NCBI GenBank assembly: GCA_012799365.1
Contig: JAAZLJ010000147.1
Location: forward strand, 1-44,616
DNA length: 44,616 nt
DNA from: Syntrophomonadaceae bacterium
GTDB lineage: Bacteria > Bacillota > Syntrophomonadia > Syntrophomonadales > Syntrophothermaceae
Direction: 5' to 3'
Below the pieces are notes generated by a model. The model worked only from the letters and a program-made list of their open reading frames with translations, ran no database searches and was not told the origin of the DNA. Shown here in pieces: positions 17,598 to 26,148 of the stretch; the stretch's first letter is position 1, and each line of letters opens with the position of its first letter. The translations under genes and the position numbers were made by a program.

Positions 17598-19281
17598 CCG
17601 TCAGGGTACAGAAGCGCGCTTCGTCGATATCCTGCAGGTCTTTAACCGGTATGATGATATTGCTGTGAGAAGGATGAACATAGCGGTTGCGAAGAGTATG
17701 CAGGGCCAGCAGCAGACCTGATAATAAAGTCAGCCTGGCTGCGTCTTCGGACTCTTGCTGCACCTGAGTCATTAAATAAAGATAAAGCATCCATGCCGCC
17801 TGACCGCAATTGGACGGCTGGTAACTTATCCCAGGTGTGAGGCAAAAACTATAGAATCCATTGGGATAAACGTCTTCCAGGTAGGCTTTAACTCCGGGCC
17901 GGTGCTTCGTTATTTCCGCCAGCACCTGTTCAAACACATGATTGTAGGCTCCCTCCCGTACCTGATCTTTAACCTGACGCCGTTGGGCCAACAGGTCTGC
18001 GGGCAGAGCAACACTTGCCCGCACCATTTCTTCCACCGCCCTGACAAACTGAAGCACTACATAAGAACCTTCACCTGAAATCTCTATTAACAAACCCTCT
18101 TGATAGTAATCATACATAAGCTCAGCCGTAATGATCAATTCCAACCATGATGGATATTCTTCCGTCGTAATTAAACTACTTAACTCTTGCCGGAGTGAGG
18201 CCTGTACCTCGGCTAGTTTAGCCGCTTCTACATCTTGTAACAGTTCCTGCTCAACTTTTTCCAGCCGCAAAAGCATTTCTTCCCATCGTTTTTCGATCAG
18301 CACATCCTCCCAGGCCAGGGTAATGAGAGTATCATTCACCTGTTTTCGCAGGTCTTGCAGTATTACTCCTGCTGCTTCCAAACGTTCACGAGGACCTCGC
18401 GGCCGATTCCATAGTTTTTCAACATCACCGCTTATCTGACGCAGCCCGCTGACCTGGGATAAAGCCTCTTTCTGCATAGCACCTATGGCCCGGGCCGCCA
18501 GTTCATCTACCATGTCTGCCAGCACCTGTTCCAACTGCCGAACCCGATCATCGACCGAACTGGTAATCAATACGGTAAACTGTTCTGCCATCCGCTCCAT
18601 TTGAGGAACCAGTTTCTCGTCGTTGTCCACCATCCTGGTCTCCATTTGCATGGCTAAAGTTCTCTCCAGGTACTGCTCAACAATTTTTCCTTCATGCTCC
18701 AGACTTTCCCGTACCTGCTTCAGCTGCCGTGAACTATAAAGTTCCAGCTCATCCAGACTTTTGAGCCGACCGGTCTCCAATCCATTCAAAAATTTCTGGG
18801 TCAGCTCCACTCTTTCTTCCATTTTCTTCTGTAATTGATACAGTTCATCTGATAAAGTTACCCCGGAGCTAAAAAACAGCTTTTCCTGTACCTCAGCCAG
18901 GCCGTTCAAAATTTGCCGGGCAAAACTGCGGCTGTTTTCTTCCAACCACTCCAGACTTTTTCCCAACTCAGTTTTAGCCGCATCAGCCACGGGAACCACT
19001 TTATCCTGCCAGACCTCTTCTATAATTTTGTCGGCCATCGGCTGGAAATCATTCGTGGCTGCTGTCAGCTCTTCCAGCACACTTTCAGAGGCAGTAAACG
19101 CCGGACGTTCCCTGGTTAAAAGCAGCACCATGATGGTACCGGCTATCGCCAACAAACCAAAAGTAAGCAAGGTGGCAGAAGAAAGACCAACCAACCACCA
19201 TACTATGATCAGCAGGTTCAGCAAAATCAGTATCCAGATCAGGATGTAATTAAATTCTCGCTGGTTGAACCATTCTTTCAC
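17566..19281 (-). CDS. Unrecognised membrane-anchored coiled-coil protein with HEPN-like C-terminus
   Basis: A 571-residue protein I cannot assign to a family. Two hydrophobic segments (about residues 11-32 and 36-56) anchor the N-terminus. A long stretch of charged helices follows (about 90-350), then a mixed helical C-terminal domain. That domain ends TLRNRYVHPSH: RNRYVH at 531-536 fits the R-N/D-x3-H motif of HEPN RNase folds, followed by a final helix as in HEPN domains. The likeness is a short motif plus position, so function is unknown. The GTG start overlaps the nth stop (GTGA), so it is coupled to nth. Its end overlaps the L,D-transpeptidase gene tail to tail. Confidence 0.75.
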   Translation of the reverse strand: MKEWFNQREFNYILIWILILLNLLIIVWWLVGLSSATLLTFGLLAIAGTIMVLLLTRERPAFTASESVLEELTAATNDFQPMADKIIEEVWQDKVVPVADAAKTELGKSLEWLEENSRSFARQILNGLAEVQEKLFFSSGVTLSDELYQLQKKMEERVELTQKFLNGLETGRLKSLDELELYSSRQLKQVRESLEHEGKIVEQYLERTLAMQMETRMVDNDEKLVPQMERMAEQFTVLITSSVDDRVRQLEQVLADMVDELAARAIGAMQKEALSQVSGLRQISGDVEKLWNRPRGPRERLEAAGVILQDLRKQVNDTLITLAWEDVLIEKRWEEMLLRLEKVEQELLQDVEAAKLAEVQASLRQELSSLITTEEYPSWLELIITAELMYDYYQEGLLIEISGEGSYVVLQFVRAVEEMVRASVALPADLLAQRRQVKDQVREGAYNHVFEQVLAEITKHRPGVKAYLEDVYPNGFYSFCLTPGISYQPSNCGQAAWMLYLYLMTQVQQESEDAARLTLLSGLLLALHTLRNRYVHPSHSNIIIPVKDLQDIDEARFCTLTAIDLLLQLEL

Positions 19282-19949
19282 TCGTCAAACTCCTTAGCCC
19301 TATCAGTACCATATCCCATTTCCTCACCAGTCCGACAAAACTCGGCAATACCGCACCCGGTACAGTTGGGCCGACGGGCCCGACAAACGGCCCGACCATG
19401 AGAGATAAGCAGGTGGTGGGCCGATGACCACTGTGATGACGGCAGCAGGCTCTTGAGAATCTTCTCGGTAACATCAGGATTTTTCGACTCATGCCACCCC
19501 AGTCGACTGGTAACCCTTTGCACATGAGTATCCACCGCCAACCCGGGACGACCAAACCCCACACTTAAAACCACGTTGGCGGTTTTGCTGCCCACCCCGG
19601 GCAGTTGGGTCAATAAGTCCAGCTCACCTGGTACCTCTCCGCTGAAGTCTTTCACCAGCATACGCGACATATCGATAATATGGCGCGCCTTATTCCGATA
19701 TAGACCACACCCGCGAATGAGAGGTTCCAGTTCACCGGGGGTAAGCTGCGCAAACTGTTCGGGACGATTGTACCGCTGGAACAATTCCGCGGTAACCTGG
19801 TTAACTTGATCATCGGTAGAACGAGCGGAAAGCATGACTGCTACCAGCAATTCAAACCGGTTAGAATATATCAACCTGGTCCCGGCATCAGGATATAGCT
19901 CGGTTAATTTACTTATAACTTCGTTTACTCGATGCTGTTTCGATTTCAT
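19278..19949 (-). CDS. nth: Endonuclease III
   Basis: Nth is a base-excision repair glycosylase/AP lyase for oxidised pyrimidines. In the 223-residue protein the helix-hairpin-helix LPGVGSKTANVV carries catalytic Lys122, Asp140 is in AVDTHVQRV, and the [4Fe-4S] cluster cysteines are Cys189, Cys196, Cys199 and Cys205. ATG at 19949 (MKSKQHR) follows GGAGGGG. A longer frame starting at 19988 runs back into a dispersed repeat and is not likely to be used. Its TGA overlaps the start of the membrane coiled-coil gene. Confidence 0.95.
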   Translation of the reverse strand: MKSKQHRVNEVISKLTELYPDAGTRLIYSNRFELLVAVMLSARSTDDQVNQVTAELFQRYNRPEQFAQLTPGELEPLIRGCGLYRNKARHIIDMSRMLVKDFSGEVPGELDLLTQLPGVGSKTANVVLSVGFGRPGLAVDTHVQRVTSRLGWHESKNPDVTEKILKSLLPSSQWSSAHHLLISHGRAVCRARRPNCTGCGIAEFCRTGEEMGYGTDRAKEFDE

Positions 19950-19966
19950 CGCCCCTCCAACTTTAG

Positions 19967-20016
19967 ACTTGAAACCGCAGATATACAAACTAAATCTTAA
20001 TAGATCTGCGTCTAAT
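19967..20016. repeat. Short copy of the dispersed repeat between yggU and nth
   Basis: TTGAAACCGCAGATATAC at one end and GATCTGCGTCTAATTATTCA at the other, only about 50 bases in all: the outer arms without any centre. It runs up to the yggU stop codon and supplies a false upstream start for nth. Confidence 0.75.
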
Positions 20017-20296
20017 TATTCACCTTGCTCATGAACTCGCTCTTGCTCATCCCGGTGATTTCCACCAACTTATTGCGAGCAGTATCGCCCTTGAGAATGG
20101 TTATCTGTCGGCGTGGCACCCCGGTCACATCCGCTAAAAATGAAATTAAGGCCTTATTGGCCTTACCTTCCACCGGAGGAGCTGTGAGCTTTACTTTTAA
20201 TGCCCCCTGCATTTCCCCCACAATCTCATTCCTGGACGAACGCGGCAAAACCCTAACCTGAAACCTGATCCCCCTGCTCGTCTCCAGGACCTTCAC
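20012..20296 (-). CDS. YggU family protein (DUF167)
   Basis: A 94-residue DUF167 protein. RVLPRSSRNEIVG, LKVKLTAPPVEGKANKALI and the late ILKGDTARNK are the family hallmarks. The family is widespread but has no firm function. The GTG start lies inside the end of divIVA (44-base overlap) with GGGGG nine bases upstream. It belongs to the yggS-sepF-proC-yggT-divIVA neighbourhood typical of Gram-positive division clusters. Confidence 0.93.
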   Translation of the reverse strand: MKVLETSRGIRFQVRVLPRSSRNEIVGEMQGALKVKLTAPPVEGKANKALISFLADVTGVPRRQITILKGDTARNKLVEITGMSKSEFMSKVNN

Positions 20297-20801
20297 TGAT
20301 TTTAACCCCCTTTTTCTCCACCTCGGTAAGCTTCTCCAGGATTTCTTTCATATCCCGGCTGTAGAAAAACTCCACAATGTCCTCAATTCTACGCTCATTT
20401 TTGTCCATCATTTCAATCTGGGCCGATAAATAGTACTTCATCTCGGTCTTGAATACATTCAAACGTTTGATGATGTCCTCGTAGAGCACAAATATCTCGC
20501 CAATCCGCCCCCGGGCCTCCTGCAGCATAAGCTCCGCTTCCTGGCGGGCATTGGCTTTGACCTCTTCGCCGGTCTTCTGGGCTACTACCAGACTCTGATT
20601 CAAGGTTTCCTCCAGGTTCCTGTATTTGGCCAGCTGGAACTCGGATTTCTGCAGTCTTTCCTTCAACTCGGCGTTTTCCTGGTAAAGCTCTTCGTAATCC
20701 TCGACGATTCTGGCCAGGTAATTATTAACCTCCTGCTGGTGGTAGCCGTGAAAACTCCTTCTGAATTTCTGTTGACGAATCTCAATCGGTGTCAGTGCCA
20801 T
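20253..20801 (-). CDS. divIVA: DivIVA domain protein
   Basis: DivIVA binds negatively curved membrane at division sites and poles and recruits other division or sporulation proteins. The conserved N-terminal membrane-binding part TPIEIRQQKFRRSFHGYHQQEV (residues 4 onward) is followed by a long coiled coil to about residue 160. At 182 residues it is a normal length. The ATG follows GGGAGGCAAATT. It lies with sepF and yggT as in other Firmicutes, and a dispersed repeat separates it from the upstream U32 gene. Confidence 0.94.
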   Translation of the reverse strand: MALTPIEIRQQKFRRSFHGYHQQEVNNYLARIVEDYEELYQENAELKERLQKSEFQLAKYRNLEETLNQSLVVAQKTGEEVKANARQEAELMLQEARGRIGEIFVLYEDIIKRLNVFKTEMKYYLSAQIEMMDKNERRIEDIVEFFYSRDMKEILEKLTEVEKKGVKISEGPGDEQGDQVSG

Positions 20802-20842
20802 AATTTGCCTCCCTACTACCCATTATGCCGGCGGATTATATG

Positions 20843-20891
20843 ATTTGAAACCGCAGATACACGCAGATGTCCGCTGATTAATAAAAATAGC
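20843..20891. repeat. Half copy of the dispersed repeat upstream of divIVA
   Basis: GATTTGAAACCGCAGATACACGCAGATGTCCGCTGATTAATAAAA: one arm with three spaced CGCAGAT/GCTGAT units and no inverse partner. It lies in the 106-base gap between divIVA and the U32 gene. Confidence 0.75.
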
Positions 20892-20907
20892 CCATATACA
20901 GGGCTGG

Positions 20908-22827
20908 CTAATCCCTGAGACCGGCTTCTTCAAACCTCAAGGGGTTATCCGTAAGGCCGCCTGGAAACAGTTCTAGTAGTTGGGAAAAACTTTCCCCTGC
21001 ATTCCACTGCCCCATCTCCTGTATGGCTGACCGGAATATCTCTATGAGCCTCATCAGCACTTCCTGGTCATAGTACTGTCCTTCGATACGTACGCTGTGT
21101 ACCCCCAGATCGGCAAATAAGGGCAGATAGCCGAACAGGCAAAGGTCATGGGGATAGAAAATATGACTGCGGCACTGCTGGTCGGTCAGGATACGAAACT
21201 TCTGCCCATACTCGTCCAGCAGGTAAAATTCTCCCTCTCGACATCCCAAGCCATCAACCTGGCTCCGCTGGCAGCCCCGGGTGCTGCCAACAGCACAGTA
21301 ATCACTGACCATACCGCACAACGGCCCATGTACCACTACCTCTACGTCCATGTTCGTCACCTGCAGCACAGCCTCAAGTTGAGCCAGCTTCAGCTCCCGC
21401 GAAAGAGTAACCAGCTTCGCCCCCATTTCAGCTGCTAACTGCAGAGCCCGGGCATTGGTTATATTTAACCCGTAACCAGCCCACACCGGCAGCCCCAGTT
21501 CCCGGACCATTCTCCAGGTTCCCAGATCATTGACCATCACCGCCGGTAAATCCTGTAATCCGGGCAGCGCCAAAAGCCTCTGTACCCGGGGGAGATCCCG
21601 CTGAGAGACGATCCTGGGCAGCTCCAATACCACGGAAGTATCGTTCTTTTTCCCCAATTCAACCGCCTGCTGTAGAGATTTGCTTGACCAACCTGCTTCT
21701 ATCTGGTGAAAATTATCGCCCCCGATAACCAGGGTATCGACTCCCTGGTTCAGTGCCTTCTGAAAAGCCTGTATATCACCAGTCTTAACCGTCAGCCGCA
21801 GCCCATCAGTTCTGGTTGGCGGTTCCAGAACAGGACATTCTTCTACAGTCAACGGACGTAACTGAACCGGGTGAGTTGGAAAGTGAGGTTCTCTCTCCCC
21901 GGAATAGCCGATAGATTCAGCCCCCGGGGTTCCAAACAAACTGCCGGTACTGAAATCTCGCACCCGTCTTCGCTGCAGCTCTTCCTCCATGTGACGAGCA
22001 GTCTCCAGCCCGTCACCTCGCAGCCACGCGTCCAGGGCCTGACGATAACAGCGAACGAGAAAACCGACATACTCCGGTTCGCGCATCCGGCCCTCCACCT
22101 TGAAAGAGGTCACCCCGGCCTCGATTAAATCACCTAAATGGGTCACCAGACACAGGTCTTTGTGAGCTAAAAAATAGTGTTTACCCGGGTAATCATCAAC
22201 CTCGGGATCCATGACATATGCCCAACGGCAGGGTTTACGACAGCGCCCCCGGTTCCCACTCTCACCAAAAAGGAAACTGCTCATATAGCACTGGCCGGCA
22301 TGAGAAATACATAGATCCCCATGTACGAAGTATTCGAGCCCCAGCGATGTACCCCGGGAAATCTCCAGAATTTCTTGCTGTGACAAATCCTTGGACAGAA
22401 TAACCCGGGTGAATCCCATGTTCTCGAGCAGTTGGGCTCCCTCCAGATTAGCCACGTTCATCTGCACACTGGCATGCAGGGGCACTCGCAGCCCCAGCTC
22501 GCCGGCCAGCTGAACCACTGCCAGATCCTGCACGATTAAGGCATCAACTCCGGCCTTCTCAAGGATACCGAGGTATTCCGCCAATTCATCCAGCTCAGAC
22601 TGATAGTAAAGGTTATTTACAGTTATATAAAGCCTGACCCCGTGTTCATGACAATACGATACTGCATCCCTTATTTGCTCATCCGAGAAGTTAAAATCAG
22701 GCCGTAAAAGGCGCATATTAAACCTCTTACCGCCTAAATACACGGCATCAGCTCCATTTTGCACCGCAGACTCCATGGTTTCCCACTTGCCCGCCGGTGC
22801 CAGCAGTTCTGGTTGGTTATTTCCCAT
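20908..22827 (-). CDS. U32 family peptidase-like protein (two-domain, DUF3656-type)
   Basis: A 639-residue member of peptidase family U32, whose better known relatives (RlhA, TrhP) hydroxylate RNA rather than cut protein. The N-terminal domain starts ELLAPAGKWETMESAVQNGADAVYLGG and has the U32 cysteine signature near residues 170-200 (HGDLCISHAGQC, GRCRKPCRW), probably an iron-sulfur site. A second U32-like half (about 340-639) has VHGPLCGMVSDYC and CRSHIFYPHDLC. It is full length for the long Firmicute form. The ATG follows AAGGGG. The substrate is uncertain. Confidence 0.88.
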   Translation of the reverse strand: MGNNQPELLAPAGKWETMESAVQNGADAVYLGGKRFNMRLLRPDFNFSDEQIRDAVSYCHEHGVRLYITVNNLYYQSELDELAEYLGILEKAGVDALIVQDLAVVQLAGELGLRVPLHASVQMNVANLEGAQLLENMGFTRVILSKDLSQQEILEISRGTSLGLEYFVHGDLCISHAGQCYMSSFLFGESGNRGRCRKPCRWAYVMDPEVDDYPGKHYFLAHKDLCLVTHLGDLIEAGVTSFKVEGRMREPEYVGFLVRCYRQALDAWLRGDGLETARHMEEELQRRRVRDFSTGSLFGTPGAESIGYSGEREPHFPTHPVQLRPLTVEECPVLEPPTRTDGLRLTVKTGDIQAFQKALNQGVDTLVIGGDNFHQIEAGWSSKSLQQAVELGKKNDTSVVLELPRIVSQRDLPRVQRLLALPGLQDLPAVMVNDLGTWRMVRELGLPVWAGYGLNITNARALQLAAEMGAKLVTLSRELKLAQLEAVLQVTNMDVEVVVHGPLCGMVSDYCAVGSTRGCQRSQVDGLGCREGEFYLLDEYGQKFRILTDQQCRSHIFYPHDLCLFGYLPLFADLGVHSVRIEGQYYDQEVLMRLIEIFRSAIQEMGQWNAGESFSQLLELFPGGLTDNPLRFEEAGLRD

Positions 22828-22858
22828 CGTGGCAACCCCTTGTCTTAAAATTAAAGAT

Positions 22859-23134
22859 TTATAACAAACTGGCGATTATGTTAAGCACCAGACTCCGTAC
22901 CAATTCAACCACCAAAATCGCCAGGATGGGGGAAAAATCGATGCCTCCAGCCGAAGGAAGTAAACGCCGGAAGGGAGCCATCACCGGCTCGGTGACCTCG
23001 TATACAAATCCCAGTACGGGATGATGAGGATCATGCCGGACGAAGGACAATATGCAGCGCGCGATGATCAACCAGACCAGAAGGCGCAGAGCAATGTCAA
23101 CTGTACTGTATAAAAGCATACCCAACTTATGCAC
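22859..23134 (-). CDS. YggT family membrane protein
   Basis: A 91-residue protein with two hydrophobic segments (about residues 8-28 and 65-88). Between them is VTEPVMAPFRRLLPSAGGIDFSP, the family hallmark (EPxxxPxRR...G.DxSP). YggT proteins are linked to division site or osmotic functions but have no proven biochemical role. The GTG start follows AGGAGTGA. It lies between proC and the U32 gene in the conserved yggS-sepF-yggT-divIVA order. Confidence 0.92.
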   Translation of the reverse strand: MHKLGMLLYSTVDIALRLLVWLIIARCILSFVRHDPHHPVLGFVYEVTEPVMAPFRRLLPSAGGIDFSPILAILVVELVRSLVLNIIASLL

Positions 23135-23182
23135 TCACTCCTAAAACCCCTCATCCCGGCCCTACACCGGTTCAGGAAGGTT

Positions 23183-23995
23183 CTACTTTTTTCCCAGTTC
23201 AATGGAACGTTCCCAGGCCTGGCGTACCGCCCGGAAAAAAGCCCGGCGCAGCCCATTGCCCTCCAACTCGCGCACTCCAGCGATAGTAGTCCCACCCGGA
23301 GAAGTAACCTGGTCTTTTAAAACCGCCGGATGCTGGCCGCTCTCTTCCAGCATAGCTACCGAACCCTTCATGGTCTGCAGCACTAAGGAACGGGCCAGAG
23401 CCCGGGGTAACCCGACGTCGACCCCAGCATCGATCATCGCTTCTGCCACCAGGTAGATATAGGCAGGCCCGCTGCCAGAAACTGCCGTAACGGCATCCAG
23501 ATAAGTTTCCGGTACCAGTACAGCCGTACCCATAGTAGAGAACATTTTTACCACCAGTTCTCGATCATCAGCCGAGGCAAACTGACCACCAGCTACTGCC
23601 GTCGCACCTTCTCCGATCAGACAGGGGGTATTGGGCATTACCCTTACCACTCCCAATTCTTTGCCCACCGAGTTTTCCAGCATATCGGTGGTAATCCCGG
23701 CCGCTATCGATACCAGGAGCTCATCTCCCTGCAGACTATCATGGATCTCATTCAAGATAGTCCCCACCTGATCAGGCTTCACCGCCAGCACCATCAGATC
23801 TGCCTGTACCGCTACCTCCCGATTGGAAGCCATCCCTTCTAAAGCAAAATCACGGCCTAACAGCTCCAGCCGGGACCTATCAATATCAAAACCTATCACC
23901 CGCTCAAAAGCATGCCCGGCCTTGCTCAGACCAGCCACCAGAGCAGATGCCATCTGGCCGCATCCGATTATACCAAGAACTTTTCTGCCTTTCAT
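23183..23995 (-). CDS. proC: Pyrroline-5-carboxylate reductase
   Basis: ProC makes L-proline from pyrroline-5-carboxylate with NAD(P)H. The 270-residue protein has the Rossmann start LGIIGCGQMASALV, the middle RVMPNTPCLIGEGATAV, and the C-terminal signature VTSPGGTTIAGVRELEGNGLR. It is full length. Its ATG overlaps the sepF stop by four bases (ATGA), so it is coupled to sepF. It is a metabolic gene within the division-linked string, as often seen in Clostridia and Bacilli. Confidence 0.96.
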   Translation of the reverse strand: MKGRKVLGIIGCGQMASALVAGLSKAGHAFERVIGFDIDRSRLELLGRDFALEGMASNREVAVQADLMVLAVKPDQVGTILNEIHDSLQGDELLVSIAAGITTDMLENSVGKELGVVRVMPNTPCLIGEGATAVAGGQFASADDRELVVKMFSTMGTAVLVPETYLDAVTAVSGSGPAYIYLVAEAMIDAGVDVGLPRALARSLVLQTMKGSVAMLEESGQHPAVLKDQVTSPGGTTIAGVRELEGNGLRRAFFRAVRQAWERSIELGKK

Positions 23996-24432
23996 CTTTC
24001 CTCTCCCCCGAATGGACCTGGTCGGGTAAATATGTACGAACTGCGCACCAGGGAGCGTGGATCTACGGATATCTCAACATTGCTGGGGGCAAATAAAACG
24101 ATATTATCTCCCAACTTGTGATAATGACCATCCAGGGCATAGGTAGTACCGCTTACAAAATCGGTAATGCGCTGGCGCAATTCAGGAGGGGTATTCTCCA
24201 TGTTGACCACCACCTGGCGCCGATTTTTCAAATTATCGGCTATGTTCTGAGCTTCATCAAAGGTAGTCGGTTCACACACCACTACCTTTATAGACTGGGC
24301 AGAATGGATACTAACCAGGTTGTTTCTACGATCTGACCTGGGTTCTTCTCGTTCCAACGGAAATTCAACAATCTCCTCTTCCACTTCGGTATCTACCCCA
24401 AAAAACTGCCAGAACTTGTCCACCAATCCCAT
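23992..24432 (-). CDS. sepF: Cell division protein SepF
   Basis: SepF links FtsZ filaments to the membrane and shapes the septum. In the 146-residue protein, the N-terminal amphipathic start MGLVDKFWQFFGV is the membrane anchor, a charged linker follows to about residue 40, and the SepF core has NIADNLKNRRQVVVNME and ITDFVSGTTYALDG. The length is typical. The ATG follows AGGAGGTTATGAA. It sits between yggS and proC. Confidence 0.95.
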   Translation of the reverse strand: MGLVDKFWQFFGVDTEVEEEIVEFPLEREEPRSDRRNNLVSIHSAQSIKVVVCEPTTFDEAQNIADNLKNRRQVVVNMENTPPELRQRITDFVSGTTYALDGHYHKLGDNIVLFAPSNVEISVDPRSLVRSSYIFTRPGPFGGEER

Positions 24433-24443
24433 TTCATAACCTC

Positions 24444-25142
24444 CTATCCTCTTGAACCGAATATAGCCCTTCCCACCCGGACGATGTTAGCCCCTTCCTC
24501 AATTGCCACTTCAAAGTCGCCTGTCATTCCCATTGATAAGTATCTCATTTCAATATTATTATAGTTTTTCCTGCTTATTGTATCGAAAATTTGACGAAGT
24601 TCCTTAAATATCGGCCTGATCTCTTCCGGATTGTCGGTCTCGGGGGCTATGGTCATCAAACCTTTTATCCGCAGATGGTCCAGGTCTTGAGCCGCTTCCA
24701 TAAAGGGCATAACTTCTGCCGGTGCCAATCCGTGCTTGGAAGACTCACCCGCCACGTTTACCTGCACCAATACCGGAACTTCAATCCCCTTCCTGGCTGC
24801 TCTATCATCAATATACTCTGCCAGTCTCCATCTGTCCAGCGAATGAATGAGACAGGCCCGTCCAATGACATCCTTTACTTTATTGGTCTGGAGATGGCCG
24901 ATAAAGTGCCAGTTAATCCCGGGGAACCGCTTTTGTTTGGGTAAAAACTCCTGTACCCGGTTTTCCCCACAATTCTTAATCCCATACTTCACCGCCTCAG
25001 CGATGGTCTCCTCCCCCACTGATTTGCTCACTGCCACCAGAATTATGTCGTTCTCATTCCTGCCGCTGCGAACTGCGGCCTCCTTAATTCGTGACTGTAC
25101 CTGTAACAAAGACTGTCTGATATCTTCCCTGGCTTCTGTCAC
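24444..25142 (-). CDS. yggS: PLP homeostasis protein, YggS family
   Basis: A 232-residue fold-type III PLP-binding protein with no transaminase domain, which keeps pyridoxal phosphate and amino acid pools in balance. PLP lysine Lys40 lies in LVAVSKSVG. HFIGHLQTNKVKD and the phosphate-binding LSMGMTGDFEVAIEEGA are conserved. The GTG start overlaps the stop of the upstream HlyD-like gene (GTGA). It is 11 bases before sepF and part of the same transcript. Confidence 0.95.
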   Translation of the reverse strand: MTEAREDIRQSLLQVQSRIKEAAVRSGRNENDIILVAVSKSVGEETIAEAVKYGIKNCGENRVQEFLPKQKRFPGINWHFIGHLQTNKVKDVIGRACLIHSLDRWRLAEYIDDRAARKGIEVPVLVQVNVAGESSKHGLAPAEVMPFMEAAQDLDHLRIKGLMTIAPETDNPEEIRPIFKELRQIFDTISRKNYNNIEMRYLSMGMTGDFEVAIEEGANIVRVGRAIFGSRG

Positions 25143-26098
25143 CTGTCCAGCACCATCCCTTCATGTACCAACTCCGGGGTTGTTACCACATACTCCCCCT
25201 TGTCGAGTCCTTTCACCACTGCCCATTCATCACGCGTAACTACCACCTCGGCAGGTTTAAAAAACACCTTTTCCTGGCGCAGACAGAAAACTCCGGTATG
25301 CCCGTCTTTCTCGATGATGGCCTGGCTGGGTACCAATCCACCGTAATAACGTTTTTTAATCAGATCAACCTCGAGCCTTCTCTGGTTAATCAGCTCTGCA
25401 CAGAAACTATCCAATACCAGGCTGGCCACTACCTGTTCATCTTTGGATTGCAAGCCTGCCACCTTACCACGGCCCAGCCTACTCTTATCCCAAATCACTT
25501 CTTCAATAACCTGTCCCACCTGCAGCGGTTCCCCTAATACATGATGAGGAAACCGTACCACCAGAACAGTGGGAGTCAAATTATTAACCATCTTTAACAA
25601 CGGCTGTCCGGACTGGTACGAAAGCTCCTGTTCTTCGCTGACCGCTGACTGATAGGAAAAAACCACCGACCTGGGATGCTCTATATCCAGCTGAGCCAGC
25701 ATCTCCTCCAGGCCATCCGGACGATAGGAGACCACCCCGGAAATGGGAGCCGAAATTGTAGTGCTCTGGCCGTTTTGGAGATAGAAATTGCCTACCCGGG
25801 AACCCTTTCTGACTCTTTCACCTTCCAGCACCAGGTTTTCCAACCTACCTCTTCCGGGACTGGGTATCAGAGTCTCCTGGTGTATTACCACGGCCTCCGC
25901 CCGCACCCGATCCTCCAGGCAGCCTTCCTGCACATGTTCAACACCGATCATCATACCAGTAACTTTACCCGCAATCTGGCGGTAAACATTCCATCCCACA
26001 GCCACTACCAGAGCAGCGGCCAGCAATACGATCACCAATCGCACCAGAACCCGGTTCCTTTTCTCTTTTTGCAGCCGCTCGCGGCGTTGTGTCTTCAT
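25139..26098 (-). CDS. HlyD-like membrane adaptor protein
   Basis: A single-pass protein: about 20 charged cytoplasmic residues, one hydrophobic segment (about residues 20-40), then an outside portion with a biotinyl-lipoyl/barrel-sandwich part (LIPSPGRGRLENLVLEGERVRKG, then ISAPISGVVSYRPDG) and C-terminal beta domains ending EKDGHTGVFCL. This is the HlyD/RND adaptor plan, and genes like it lie before yggS-sepF in other Clostridia. No transporter gene is adjacent, so its partner is unknown. ATG at 26098 (MKTQRRE) has GGTGAG upstream; a TTG seven codons earlier lies before that site. Confidence 0.82.
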   Translation of the reverse strand: MKTQRRERLQKEKRNRVLVRLVIVLLAAALVVAVGWNVYRQIAGKVTGMMIGVEHVQEGCLEDRVRAEAVVIHQETLIPSPGRGRLENLVLEGERVRKGSRVGNFYLQNGQSTTISAPISGVVSYRPDGLEEMLAQLDIEHPRSVVFSYQSAVSEEQELSYQSGQPLLKMVNNLTPTVLVVRFPHHVLGEPLQVGQVIEEVIWDKSRLGRGKVAGLQSKDEQVVASLVLDSFCAELINQRRLEVDLIKKRYYGGLVPSQAIIEKDGHTGVFCLRQEKVFFKPAEVVVTRDEWAVVKGLDKGEYVVTTPELVHEGMVLDR

Positions 26099-26121
26099 TA
26101 CTCCACTCACCCAATACAAAA

Positions 26122-26146
26122 AACTGAAACCGCAGATAAAAATACA
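26122..26146. repeat. Fragment of the dispersed repeat arm
   Basis: ACTGAAACCGCAGATAAAAAT in the 50-base gap between the histidine kinase and the HlyD-like gene is the outer end (TTGAAACCGCAGATA) of the dispersed family, without other parts. Confidence 0.6.
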
Positions 26147-26148
26147 TA

